64,000 bases of DNA from Luteolibacter arcticus (GTDB taxonomy: Bacteria; Verrucomicrobiota; Verrucomicrobiia; Verrucomicrobiales; Akkermansiaceae). The first letter of the stretch is position 1. Each line of letters opens with the position of its first letter. The stretch is taken from assembly GCF_025950235.1 (NCBI RefSeq), contig NZ_JAPDDT010000004.1:372001-436000 (forward strand), given 5' to 3'. The translations under genes were made by a program, and so were the position numbers. The notes beneath the pieces are model-generated. The model did no database searches, was not told the origin of the DNA, and saw only the letters and a list, made by a program, of their open reading frames with translations. This document shows positions 7,944 through 15,925 of the stretch, piece by piece.

Positions 7944-10232
7944 ATGAAGCTCCGCTACTCCCCTTTTCTGCTGCTCTGCGCCGCGCCGGCATGGGCCGCG
8001 CCCTTGAATGTGGAGCCTTTTCATTCGGAGGCGGGCTGGCGACTTCCCGGCGGTGAGCAAGGGGTCTTGCTGGAGGCCGGCAAATCGGCAGCGGCGCCGG
8101 TGACCGTCCCGGATTTCACGGACAAGGAAAAGGACATCGGCGGCAAGTGGCGGGGCATCCTTTCCGTGGATGCCCACGGCACGGCCGATGGCGCGAAAGG
8201 CGCGCTGGTCCTGGATGCGCTCGATCCCCGCAGTGGCGAGGTTTTCGCCTCGGCGGAAACGCTGGTCACCGGCCGGGTGCCACGGGCGGCATGGGCGGTG
8301 ATCACCTCCTCGGAGCAAGGCGGAGCGGCAGCGGAAAAACTTTTCGACGGGGATCCCAAGACCGACTGGCACTCGCGCCACGGCCAGGATCAGGCCAAGC
8401 CGCCGCATTGGGCGGGTCTGGAATTCGGCACTCCACAGAAGCTGGAAGGCGTTCGCTACACGCCCCGCCAAGGCGGCTTCACCAATGGCGTGGCGAAGAA
8501 GTATCGGGTCGAGATCCGCAAGCCAGGCGGCGCGTGGGAAACCGCTCAGGCCGGCGAAACTGACGAGGCTTTCGCGAACGATCGCAAGCCGCTGGACGTG
8601 AAGTTTTCCGCACCGCTGACGGTGGATGCGTTCCGCTTCGTCATCGAGAGCGATTGGAGCGGCGGTGGCTTCGGCACCGGTGGCGAGATCGAGCCGATGG
8701 GCGTGAAGCTGCCGGAGAAGAAGGAAGTGGCCGTGCTGGCCAATTCCCGCGCGTGGCTGGAATTGCCGGACGAGCTGATGAAGCAACTCATCGGCAAGAG
8801 CTTCGGCCTGCGCGTCACTGCGAAGAGTGGCGGTGCCTCGGTGATCGTCGGCGTCCCCCACTTCAGCCGCGTCCATGAACTGCCGACGGATAAACTTTAT
8901 GGCCGCTCGAATGGTGGCACCGGACCGGACAAGCTCGGCGCGGGTCTGTTAGGTTTCGACGCGTTGACCGAGCACAAGCAGTCGGTGCTCACGGTGATGC
9001 AAGTGCGAAGGAGTTCGCCGGCCTCGAAGGCGAAGCTGAAGGCGGGCGATGCGATCGTCGCAATCGCGGGCAAGCCGCTCGCCGTGAATGATCTAGATCC
9101 CGGCTGGGAGTGGTTCCACCGCAGCCACGAGGCTTTGCTCGGGCGCGCCACCGAGGCAGCACTGAAGGCAGGCAAGAAGACGATCTCCCTGACGGTCTTG
9201 CGCGAGGGCAAGCCGGTGGAACTCGCCTTCGACCTGCCGCGGACCAAGGCCTTCACCACCATGAATCCGGCAAACGATGCCGAGGCCGCGGCGCTGTTGA
9301 AGGAGCTGCTAGTGTATCTAGAGAACAGCCAGAACGAGGATGGCTCGTGGTCCGGCGACATGATCCGCACCTGCTTCTCCTCGCTGGCGCTGCTGGCGAC
9401 CGGTGAGAAGAAATACCATGGCCGCGTGAAGCGTGCCGTGGAGTGGGCGATGGAGAAATACAAGAAGCCCGATGACTACGGGAACCTCGGCTTCTGGGCG
9501 GGGGCCTATGCCGGCATCCTCTACAGCGAGTGGCACCTCCGCACCGGCGACCGCCAGGTGCTGCCGAACTTGGAAGCCCTGCGCGATTGGGCGGTGAAGG
9601 GACAGCACAAGTCCGCGTGGGGCGTACCGGCCTTAGGCCATGGGCCAAGTGGATTGCCGTATGAAGAGAAGGCCTTGGTCGCGCCTGCCTGCCACCTTCT
9701 CGTTTTCGAAGCACTGGCCCAGCGCTGCGGCATGAAGTCCGGGATCTGGGAGCTGCTCGGTCCCTACATGGAGATGGCGTGGTCGGATCCGAAGGAAGGC
9801 GGCCACGGCTCGCTCGGCTACAATCGATCCTACAAGGACACGGAGGAATTCTGGTCGCGTAGCGGGTTATTCGCCATGACCTGCCACCTGCGTCGCCAGC
9901 GGCCCGACATGCGCGATGCCATGACCGGCTTCATGCGCGGCCATCACCCGTGGCTCCGCAATAGCCACGCCTATGGCGAACCGGGAGGCTCATGGGGCCT
10001 GCTGAGTCTGAATCTCGCCTCACCGGACGCCTATCAGGAAATCATCCGCGAATACGGCTGGTGGTTCTCCCTCGCATGGGAACCGGGCTACGGCCTGCGC
10101 TTCACCACCCCGCACATGGGGGCTCCCTACATGGGAGAGGATGATTTGATCAACGCCACCTACGCGCTGGTCCTCCAAGGCCCGCGCCGCACGCTTCACC
10201 TCACCGGCCTCGCCAGCAGCGCCCACGATTGA
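7944..10232 (+). CDS. secreted DUF6288-type protein with discoidin and PDZ domains
   Basis: A 762-residue exported protein. Residues 1-18 form a signal peptide ending in AWA. Residues 95-245 look like a discoidin (F5/8 type C) carbohydrate-binding domain, with the typical LFDGDPKTDWHS loop. Residues 300-430 form a PDZ-like domain (HFSRVHELPTDKLYGR, then SPASKAKLKAGDAIVAIAGK). The C-terminal 330 residues look like an alpha/alpha-toroid, as in DUF6288 and terpene-cyclase-like folds, with repeated helices such as FWAGAYAGILYSEWHL. DUF6288 is named from memory of the family; its biochemical role is unknown. Only 3 bases separate it from the next gene, so the two are co-translated. Confidence 0.75.
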   Translation: MKLRYSPFLLLCAAPAWAAPLNVEPFHSEAGWRLPGGEQGVLLEAGKSAAAPVTVPDFTDKEKDIGGKWRGILSVDAHGTADGAKGALVLDALDPRSGEVFASAETLVTGRVPRAAWAVITSSEQGGAAAEKLFDGDPKTDWHSRHGQDQAKPPHWAGLEFGTPQKLEGVRYTPRQGGFTNGVAKKYRVEIRKPGGAWETAQAGETDEAFANDRKPLDVKFSAPLTVDAFRFVIESDWSGGGFGTGGEIEPMGVKLPEKKEVAVLANSRAWLELPDELMKQLIGKSFGLRVTAKSGGASVIVGVPHFSRVHELPTDKLYGRSNGGTGPDKLGAGLLGFDALTEHKQSVLTVMQVRRSSPASKAKLKAGDAIVAIAGKPLAVNDLDPGWEWFHRSHEALLGRATEAALKAGKKTISLTVLREGKPVELAFDLPRTKAFTTMNPANDAEAAALLKELLVYLENSQNEDGSWSGDMIRTCFSSLALLATGEKKYHGRVKRAVEWAMEKYKKPDDYGNLGFWAGAYAGILYSEWHLRTGDRQVLPNLEALRDWAVKGQHKSAWGVPALGHGPSGLPYEEKALVAPACHLLVFEALAQRCGMKSGIWELLGPYMEMAWSDPKEGGHGSLGYNRSYKDTEEFWSRSGLFAMTCHLRRQRPDMRDAMTGFMRGHHPWLRNSHAYGEPGGSWGLLSLNLASPDAYQEIIREYGWWFSLAWEPGYGLRFTTPHMGAPYMGEDDLINATYALVLQGPRRTLHLTGLASSAHD

Positions 10233-10235
10233 TCG

Positions 10236-12299
10236 ATGAAACCACGATATTTCTCGTACTTCCTGCCGCTGGCGCTCACCGCCGCGGGATTCGCCGCCGT
10301 CTCCCTGCCGGACTCGGAAGCGGCTCTTGAAGTCCGCGCCGAGGATACCGCCACGCGCCGTCAATGGGCACTGGCCGAACTCGAACGCGCGCTCGGACCG
10401 AAGGAATGGAAGGCCCTCGCCAACGGGCCGCGCTCCACCTTCTTCCGCGACATGCAGGGGCCGCTGTTAGAAGAGCTCATGTTCTCCGGCCCCCTGCCGG
10501 AGGATCCCGCGAAGATGCTGCGGATCGCCGAGGCGCTGTGGAAGGAAGACCGCTCCGGCATGGCCGACCGCCACGAACTTACCACCGCCGCGGCGGTGGC
10601 GCTGATGTATGCGAGGAAGGATTGGCCGGAAGACCAGGCCGACGAGCGCTACCGTTATTTCCGCGACTCGCGGAAGGCCGGCAAGCTGCACCCGGTCTTC
10701 GACACGCTCGCCACCTGGGAAAAGCGCTTCGTCGTTTCCGCCGGTGGCAATGGGGGCTGGGCGGGTGACAGCGGCTGGGGTGAACAATCGCTGGTCTGGC
10801 TGCGCGACCACGTGAAGCTCCCGGTGAAGGACTACACCGGTGCCTGCTGGCAAGCTCCCTACCGGCTCGAAAACGTTTTCGGCGACTCCATCCACGGCAG
10901 CAATTACTACGCGCCCTTCGAGAAAATGATCCACGCCGAACGCGTGCGCGAGGTCGGCGGCGTCTGCGGCTCGCTTTCCCACTACGGTGCCACCGCAGCG
11001 CGTGCGAATGGCATCCCCGCGATCACCATGGGCGAGCCCGGCCACTGTGCCTATGCGGTGCGGACCGCGGCGGGTGAATGGACTCCCGCCTACTCGCTCT
11101 CGTGGGAGCGAGGCCTACATACCTCGCTGTGGGGAAGGACGTGGACCCAACTCGTCCTGCAGGAAAAAGTGCTCGGCGAGAAATACGCCACGGATCGTAG
11201 TTCCCTTCATCTCTGGCAGGCACGGGCCTTGCGTGGCAAGAATCCGGAACTCGCGGAAAAGGCCTACCTGCTTGCCCTGAAAGCACAGCCGCTCGACCAA
11301 CCGGCTTGGTCCGAATTCGTCGCCTGGCTCCGCGATGTCCGCAAGCCGGCACCGATGGCGTGGAAGAAGGTCCACGACGACGCGCTCGCTGCCCTTGCAG
11401 ATTACCCCGAAGCCGCGTGGGACGTGGCAAAGGGAATCGAAGCCGCGATGATCGATGCCGTCCCGGCGGACGAACGCATTCCCTTCCTGCTCTCTTTCCA
11501 CAACGCGATCGCCGCCCACAAGGGCCCGGTCATGTGGGATCTGCCCAAGGCGCTCGATGAACAGGCGAAGCTGTTAGGCAAGCCCTCCGCAGAGCTGGAA
11601 TTCTTCGAGCAGGTCGTCTCGATGCAATCGAAGTCGGACTGGCTCGCACCCGTCGTTGCCTGGGGCAGCGAACGCTTCGGCAAAGGGGGCGAAACCGCAT
11701 GGTATGAATCACTCGGTCGCGGACTCTCCACCGGTGGCGGAGCTGGCGAATCGACTCGCAAGGCACTCCGGCCCGCCATCCTCGCCGCTGCTGCGACCGG
11801 CAATGTCGATGCCTTCCAAGCTCTCGCCAAGGCAGTGGCCGTGGAAGAGGGACCGAAGCTGCCCCCGCTTGAACCCTTCCCCGGCGAACTTCTCTCCGCG
11901 GGAGGACTGATCCGCCTTTCCACCACCTCCAACTGGGACGCACCCGAGAGCCACGCCGCCGTGCTGGAAGCGAAGGGCGGCCGTCTCCACACCGACTCGG
12001 AAGTACGCCCTCACGTGGTGGTCCGCCTGGCGAAGCTCGGCGAACTTTCCGGCATCGTCGTCGCCGATGCCTCCACGGGCTACAACGCCAGCCGGCTCGT
12101 GCCGATCAAGGTCTCCATCTCCGAAGATGGGCAAAGCTGGCAGGAAGTCTTCCGCACCGAGAAGCCCGGCGGCCCCTGGCGCATCGATCTCGCCGGCAAG
12201 GCCCCGCGCGTCGGCTGGGTGAAGGTCGAGCGCGACGACGACCGCAAGGAGGTCTTCCACCTCTCTGCCGTCCACGCCTACGGACGACGATTGCAATAA
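10236..12299 (+). CDS. secreted transglutaminase-like protein with C-terminal discoidin domain
   Basis: A 687-residue exported protein (signal peptide within the first 30 residues). The middle part has a transglutaminase-core-like block: GGVCGSLSHYGATAARANG with Cys244, then EPGHCAYAVRTAAGEWTPAYS with His270, which gives the spacing expected of a Cys-His pair. An Asp or other third residue cannot be fixed by eye. Residues 330-540 are helical repeats, and the last 130 residues have a discoidin-like look (TTSNWDAP, VSISEDGQSWQEVF, GWVKVERDD). It is translationally linked to the DUF6288 gene before it and followed by a thioredoxin-like gene. The substrate is unknown; a peptide or cell-surface target is a guess. 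Confidence 0.65.
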   Translation: MKPRYFSYFLPLALTAAGFAAVSLPDSEAALEVRAEDTATRRQWALAELERALGPKEWKALANGPRSTFFRDMQGPLLEELMFSGPLPEDPAKMLRIAEALWKEDRSGMADRHELTTAAAVALMYARKDWPEDQADERYRYFRDSRKAGKLHPVFDTLATWEKRFVVSAGGNGGWAGDSGWGEQSLVWLRDHVKLPVKDYTGACWQAPYRLENVFGDSIHGSNYYAPFEKMIHAERVREVGGVCGSLSHYGATAARANGIPAITMGEPGHCAYAVRTAAGEWTPAYSLSWERGLHTSLWGRTWTQLVLQEKVLGEKYATDRSSLHLWQARALRGKNPELAEKAYLLALKAQPLDQPAWSEFVAWLRDVRKPAPMAWKKVHDDALAALADYPEAAWDVAKGIEAAMIDAVPADERIPFLLSFHNAIAAHKGPVMWDLPKALDEQAKLLGKPSAELEFFEQVVSMQSKSDWLAPVVAWGSERFGKGGETAWYESLGRGLSTGGGAGESTRKALRPAILAAAATGNVDAFQALAKAVAVEEGPKLPPLEPFPGELLSAGGLIRLSTTSNWDAPESHAAVLEAKGGRLHTDSEVRPHVVVRLAKLGELSGIVVADASTGYNASRLVPIKVSISEDGQSWQEVFRTEKPGGPWRIDLAGKAPRVGWVKVERDDDRKEVFHLSAVHAYGRRLQ

Positions 12300-12300
12300 A

Positions 12301-12323
12301 GTGCCAAGTCAGAAGTGCCAAGT
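12301..12323 (+). repeat. short direct repeat
   Basis: The 9-mer GTGCCAAGT occurs twice with a 14-base period (12301-12309 and 12315-12323) directly after the stop codon of the transglutaminase-like gene. It is too short to say whether it functions. Confidence 0.3.
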
Positions 12324-12337
12324 TCCAAGCAAGACCG

Positions 12338-13228
12338 ATGAGGTTCCTATCTACTATCTTTATCGTAATTAGCCCGGTGCTGCTTGCCGCGGAGCGGTTG
12401 CCCGATTTCCCCGCCGCGGTGGAAAAGGCAAAGTCCGGCGGCCAGGACATCGCCGTGCTCTTCCATGGCTCCGACTGGTGCACGCCCGGCAAGAAGCTCG
12501 CCGCACTGTGGACCACCGAAGCATTCGAAAAGTCGGCCGGAAAGGACCTGCTGCTCGTCGACATCGACCGCAAGGAAAGCCCCTCCTCCGCCGACGAGGC
12601 ACTCGCCAAACGCAACGAGGCCTGCCCGGTGAAACCACGCAGTCTTCCCGCCATCGCCCTCTTCGACAAGGACGGCCGGCTGGTCGCCGTGCGAGAGGGA
12701 ACGCCGGAGCTCGATTCACTCGGCCGGCCCGAGCAAGCGATCCAGCGCGCCATCGACGTCCGCAAGAAGCGCGACGACCTGTGGCAAAAGGCCGAAGGGA
12801 TGCGCGGACCGCAAAAAGCCGCTCAACTCGCCGCCGGGCTCGACCTGCTCGGCATCGGCGCCGGACCGAAGAACGCCTACCAGCCGGTGATCGAAGAGAT
12901 CAAGAAGGCCGACCCGGAGGATCGCTCCGGCGCACTGGCGCGCTACTCGTTTCCCGGCCGCAAGCTGCTCGACCTCGCGGTGGATCAAGGCAAGGCCGGC
13001 AAGTTCACCCAAGCCGACGAGGAAATCGGCGGCTGGCTGAAGAAGCCGCAGCTCACCAAGGCCCAGCGCCAGGAAGCGCTCGCCGCCCGCTTCGCCCTCT
13101 ACCAGCGCTGGCCGGAAAAGAAGTCCGGGCTCGCCGGCGTGCTCAAGGAGATCGAGAAGCTCGACCCCAAGTCGGAACTAGGCACCGCCGCCACGACTTA
13201 CCTCGCGATGCTCTCAAAAGAGAAGTAA
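12338..13228 (+). CDS. secreted thioredoxin-fold protein with a single active-site-like cysteine
   Basis: A 296-residue protein with a signal peptide (MRFLSTIFIVISPVLLAA). Residues 25-130 follow the thioredoxin pattern: a strand IAVLFHGSDWC, then a TPGKKL helix, and the cis-Pro-like block VKPRSLPAIALFDKDGR. Only the first cysteine of the usual CxxC is present (DWCTPG), so a classical dithiol oxidoreductase is unlikely; one-cysteine members may act as monothiol or binding proteins. The C-terminal 150 residues are charged helices resembling TPR-like repeats. It follows the DUF6288 and transglutaminase-like genes on the same strand and is probably the last gene of that operon. Confidence 0.7.
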   Translation: MRFLSTIFIVISPVLLAAERLPDFPAAVEKAKSGGQDIAVLFHGSDWCTPGKKLAALWTTEAFEKSAGKDLLLVDIDRKESPSSADEALAKRNEACPVKPRSLPAIALFDKDGRLVAVREGTPELDSLGRPEQAIQRAIDVRKKRDDLWQKAEGMRGPQKAAQLAAGLDLLGIGAGPKNAYQPVIEEIKKADPEDRSGALARYSFPGRKLLDLAVDQGKAGKFTQADEEIGGWLKKPQLTKAQRQEALAARFALYQRWPEKKSGLAGVLKEIEKLDPKSELGTAATTYLAMLSKEK

Positions 13229-13258
13229 TCCCCGCAGTGACGACCCGAAGTGTAAGTA

Positions 13259-13325
13259 GTCCCGGCTTCAGCCGGACACGCTGGCAATCCAAGCGCCCTT
13301 CCAATTCGTCCGGCCGCAGCCGGCC
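13259..13325 (+). repeat. paired GC-rich hairpins, possible REP element or terminator
   Basis: Two similar hairpins follow the thioredoxin-like gene: GTCCCGGCTTCAGCCGGAC at 13259-13277 and GTCCGGCCGCAGCCGGCC at 13308-13325. They share the core CCGGC-N3/4-GCCGG and the flank GTCC. Two copies of one motif argue for an interspersed palindromic repeat, but the position between two convergent genes would also suit a bidirectional terminator. No T-run follows. Confidence 0.4.
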
Positions 13326-13344
13326 CGTGAGCTAGGCCCAAACC

Positions 13345-13698
13345 TCACGCGAACCAGCGCTTCTCCAGCTTTTTCAAATAGCGTTCCTCCGTGACGGAGA
13401 TCCCGTCGGCACCCAGCACCTTGTAGAGCCAAGTCAGCGCCGTGGCTTCCTCACCGGCTTTTTTGATCACCTCCGCCCGGGCCGACAGGAACTCCTCGGT
13501 CTTCAGCTCGCAGCTATGTGCTTCGCGCGCTCTGGAAAAAGCGTTCAGGATGCAGATTTCCCGCGGGTGCGGCGACTCCCAGCCGATCGAGTCCAACGCA
13601 TTGGTCAAGACGCCGTCCTCAGCCAGCGACAAATGGTCGTCCAGGTAAAGCGCCAGGAAAAGCACCTCGATCAAAGCTTCTCGGGAGTCTTGCGTCAT
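13345..13698 (-). CDS. TerB-like tellurite-resistance-domain protein
   Basis: A 117-residue soluble protein. I chose the ATG at 13698; a TTG at 13788 would add 30 residues without sequence character. The pattern of a helical acidic N-terminus (LFLALYLDDHLSLAEDGVL), a central helix and a final segment GADGISVTEERYLKKLEKRW fits the all-helical TerB fold, in which paired acidic helices bind metal. TerB-domain proteins occur in tellurite-resistance and membrane-associated stress complexes, but small stand-alone copies like this have no settled function. It is convergent with the secreted operon on its left and divergent from the papain-like gene on its right. Confidence 0.65.
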   Translation of the reverse strand: MTQDSREALIEVLFLALYLDDHLSLAEDGVLTNALDSIGWESPHPREICILNAFSRAREAHSCELKTEEFLSARAEVIKKAGEEATALTWLYKVLGADGISVTEERYLKKLEKRWFA

Positions 13699-13816
13699 CC
13701 CCTGCTGAACTACCAATCCCACGGTTTTTGACAATCCGATTCCCCGCCCGACGTATCGTATCCCGCTCTCCCCGCCCCCTTGTCGCAAACCGGCGGCGCT
13801 CTGTGAAAATCTCGTG

Positions 13817-13850
13817 AATTCGGCCAGTCAATTCCACAACCGGCCGAATT
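13817..13850. promoter_or_regulatory. perfect 9-bp inverted repeat upstream of the papain-like gene
   Basis: AATTCGGCC (13817-13825) and GGCCGAATT (13842-13850) are perfect inverted arms around a 16-base loop. The element lies 52 bases before the ATG at 13903, in the divergent region towards the TerB-like gene. It could be an operator or a hairpin. A short T-run after the right arm makes a rightward terminator possible, but no gene ends there. Confidence 0.35.
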
Positions 13851-13902
13851 TTCCGGGAACAGAAGATGGACAAGAATGCTTTCACTATCACACGCTCGAC
13901 TT

Positions 13903-15237
13903 ATGAAATCCTTGTGCGCCCTCCTCGCCACGACGCTTCTCCTGCCGCTCCATGCGCAAGAGAAGAACAAGATTCCCGCAACTTCGCTTGATACGGTGCT
14001 TTTCGACGAAGGGCTGTGGACGAAGTCGCTCGAGGATTTGCAAACTGCCACCAAGCCCGCGCCGGAAGTCATCAAGCAAACCGGGACCGGTTCGGTGCGG
14101 CGCATCCTCAAGGGCATGGAATGGCTCTCGTCTGCCAAAGACGGCCTGCGCGCGGACCCCGAGTCTTACCAGCTCCTTGGTAAGAAGGTCGGCGAAGTGA
14201 TCGTCCGGGGCCGCGAAGGCAAGGCCGGCGAGGCGACCGTCTCGCTCTTCAACCGCGGCGACGACGGCGAAATCCCGGCCGCGACCTACCAAGCCAAGCT
14301 CAAGGAATGGAAGGGCCTGCTGGATGAAAAACTCGCCGTCCGCTCCGAGGTTCGCAACATCCAGGGTGCCGTCGCACTCGAAGGCTGGGTCTGGAAGAAG
14401 GGCGACACCGCCGTGCTCCTGGAAGGCAGCATGAATCGCTCGGAGAAGCGCGCGGAGTTCATCCGCCTGCGCTTCGCCTCGATCAGCGCCACCAAGAACG
14501 CCCCGACCAAGATGGCGCGGCGCGACAGTTTCGCTGCCAACGTGAAGAAGGACGACAAGGGCTTCACTTGGGTGGACGGCGTTCCGATGGTCGATCAGGG
14601 CCAGAAGGGTTACTGCGTCGTCGCCAGCGTCGAGCGCGTGGCCCGCTACTTCGGAGCCAACGTGGATCAACACGAGATGGCCCAGATCGCCAACACTGGC
14701 GACAGCGGCACCTCCGGCGACGACATGGAGAAAGCTTTCCAGCGGGTCACCGGAAAGATCCACCTGCGGACCCTCAAGCACATCGATTACGACGACAAGC
14801 GAGCAGAGCGCGACCTCCGCAGCTACAATACCGCGGCGAAGAAGGCCGGCGTCAAAACCATCGATATCGATACCGATGCCTTTTACGTCGATCCCCGCCA
14901 GTTCTGGTTCAATGCCCACAAGGAGACCTTCCGCGACATGAAGCGTGGCCAGCAGGGCTACGAACACTTCGAGCGCAAGGTGAAGGAATACGTGGACCAA
15001 GGCATCCCGCTGTGCTGGACGCTCTACCTCGGCATGTTCCCCGAGAAAGGCCTGCCGCAAAGCTACGGTGGCCACATGCGCCTGATAATCGGCTATAACT
15101 TCACCTCGCCGGACGCCAACGAGCACCAGATCTACTACACGGACTCATGGGGCGACGGTCATGAGAAAAAAGCCATGCGCGCCGATGAGGCCTACTGCAT
15201 GACCATGGCCATGTACTCGATGGTGCCGAACAAGTGA
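13903..15237 (+). CDS. secreted papain-like (C39-type) cysteine peptidase
   Basis: A 444-residue protein from the ATG at 13903, which opens into a signal peptide (MKSLCALLATTLLLPLHAQ); an ATG at 13876 would bury it. The N-terminal 210 residues are an unclassified prodomain-like region. The C-terminal half carries a papain-type triad: VDQGQKGYCVVASVER (Cys238 with the Gln of the oxyanion hole just before), SYGGHMRLIIGYN (His391) and YYTDSWGDGH (Asp414). This order and spacing match the C39-like peptidases found in many secreted Verrucomicrobia proteins. The substrate is unknown. A GC-rich hairpin follows the stop at 15269-15287. Confidence 0.8.
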   Translation: MKSLCALLATTLLLPLHAQEKNKIPATSLDTVLFDEGLWTKSLEDLQTATKPAPEVIKQTGTGSVRRILKGMEWLSSAKDGLRADPESYQLLGKKVGEVIVRGREGKAGEATVSLFNRGDDGEIPAATYQAKLKEWKGLLDEKLAVRSEVRNIQGAVALEGWVWKKGDTAVLLEGSMNRSEKRAEFIRLRFASISATKNAPTKMARRDSFAANVKKDDKGFTWVDGVPMVDQGQKGYCVVASVERVARYFGANVDQHEMAQIANTGDSGTSGDDMEKAFQRVTGKIHLRTLKHIDYDDKRAERDLRSYNTAAKKAGVKTIDIDTDAFYVDPRQFWFNAHKETFRDMKRGQQGYEHFERKVKEYVDQGIPLCWTLYLGMFPEKGLPQSYGGHMRLIIGYNFTSPDANEHQIYYTDSWGDGHEKKAMRADEAYCMTMAMYSMVPNK

Positions 15238-15268
15238 TCTTCCGTTCCCAAGGGACGACTCATAAACG

Positions 15269-15287
15269 CCCGGCAGGAAGCGCCGGG
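15269..15287 (+). terminator. GC-rich hairpin after the papain-like gene
   Basis: CCCGGC-AGGAAGC-GCCGGG starts about 30 bases after the stop codon. There is no T-run, so it is at best a weak intrinsic terminator. Confidence 0.35.
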
Positions 15288-15377
15288 TCACCCCAGCCAG
15301 GGTTTGTTCTCCCAACGGGAGATCTTATGTGGGGTGCGGCGCTTTGAGGTGCAACGGATTTTGGGACCATTGGTCCC

Positions 15378-15480
15378 TTATTGCGCTAACGCGTGCCCGG
15401 CCTCGAATCGGTTCGGGCTCCGCTGGCCGAGTGAAGAATGCAATCGCCCCGAGTTATAAGTAGGCATCGAGATAGGCAAA
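15378..15480 (-). pseudogene. IS3-family transposase remnant (orfB C-terminus)
   Basis: The last 25 codons before a TAA at 15378-15380 read YNSGRLHSSLGQRSPNRFEA, the typical end of an IS3-family integrase-core transposase. The preceding part of the motif (FAYLDAY) is found in the next frame just upstream, so the gene is frameshifted. The rest of the transposase (DDE core) is absent. A short hairpin (GGGACCA-T-TGGTCCC, 15363-15377) directly abuts the stop codon. Confidence 0.75.
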
Positions 15481-15561
15481 AGTTCCCGCACGGCTTTTGC
15501 CACGTCCTTGAAGGGACCCCCGCCAGCAACGGGGATGTCCCTCAGATCGTTAGAATAGGGT

Positions 15562-15621
15562 GGTGGCTGGTTGGTCCCACGCGACAGCGTGGGGTTGCGA
15601 AACCAAAACCAACCAACCACC
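15562..15621. repeat. nested inverted repeat, possible insertion-element end
   Basis: Outer arms at 15562-15575 and 15608-15621 match at 13 of 14 positions (GGTGGCTGGTTGGT against the complement of ACCAACCAACCACC). Inside lies a perfect 7-bp stem, CCCACGC-GACA-GCGTGGG, at 15576-15593. The element sits exactly between the IS3 remnant and the IS256-like remnant. Confidence 0.55.
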
Positions 15622-15789
15622 GTATTTGACGAAAGATTGAGAGAGGCCTTCTTGCAAGGCGAAGAGCGGGAAGCCGCGCTGTTGTTCCGCGAGATGCTGC
15701 ACCGCAGCGTGCGGCTCGGGCTTTACGAGGCGATGGCCGAGGAAGTCGAAAGGCTGTGCGGCCCGAGTTACAAGCCAGCACCGCCCTGA
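15571..15789 (+). pseudogene. IS256-family transposase N-terminal remnant
   Basis: From about 15612 the frame reads QPTTVFDERLREAF and continues with LFREMLHRSVRLGLYEAM and AEEVERLCGPSYKPAPP before a TGA at 15787-15789. The helical segment ending in a 'xAEEVEaLCGpxYxP' motif is what I associate with the N-terminus of IS256/Mutator-type transposases, which then continue for 300 or more residues. Here everything after it is missing. No standard ATG starts the frame; the first 13 codons overlap the inverted repeat. This is a truncated, non-functional copy. Confidence 0.6.
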
Positions 15790-15830
15790 ACGCATCCAAG
15801 TTCCTGCGCCTCCGCGTCGCCGGGCAATAG
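15788..15830 (+). pseudogene. 3' end fragment of a secreted-protein gene
   Basis: Directly at the truncated end of the IS256 remnant a different frame reads LNASKFLRLRVAGQ followed by TAG (15828-15830). This is a typical C-terminus of Verrucomicrobia surface proteins; compare ARFLRVKVTH, the C-terminus of the GloVer-repeat protein in this window. It looks like the last few codons of a gene that was destroyed by the insertion. The evidence is a 14-residue match in style only. Confidence 0.35.
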
Positions 15831-15882
15831 GCGGTTTTGCGAGATAGGCACGGTTTCCCGCTGCTCCCGCAAGTGTGAACAA

Positions 15883-15907
15883 GGCGGCCCGGAACTTCCG
15901 GACCGCC
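15883..15907 (-). terminator. strong hairpin after the RCC1-repeat gene
   Basis: Arms GGCGGCCCGGAA and TTCCGGACCGCC pair at 11 of 12 positions around a one-base loop. It lies 19 bases beyond the stop of the leftward RCC1 gene, and on that strand is followed by TTGTT. It is probably its transcription terminator. Confidence 0.6.
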
Positions 15908-15925
15908 GGGAATCCAACGTGGACC

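Noticed and set aside
13888..15126. 412-codon leftward frame opposite the papain-like gene
   Set aside because: Antisense shadow; the rightward frame has a signal peptide and a full Cys-His-Asp triad.
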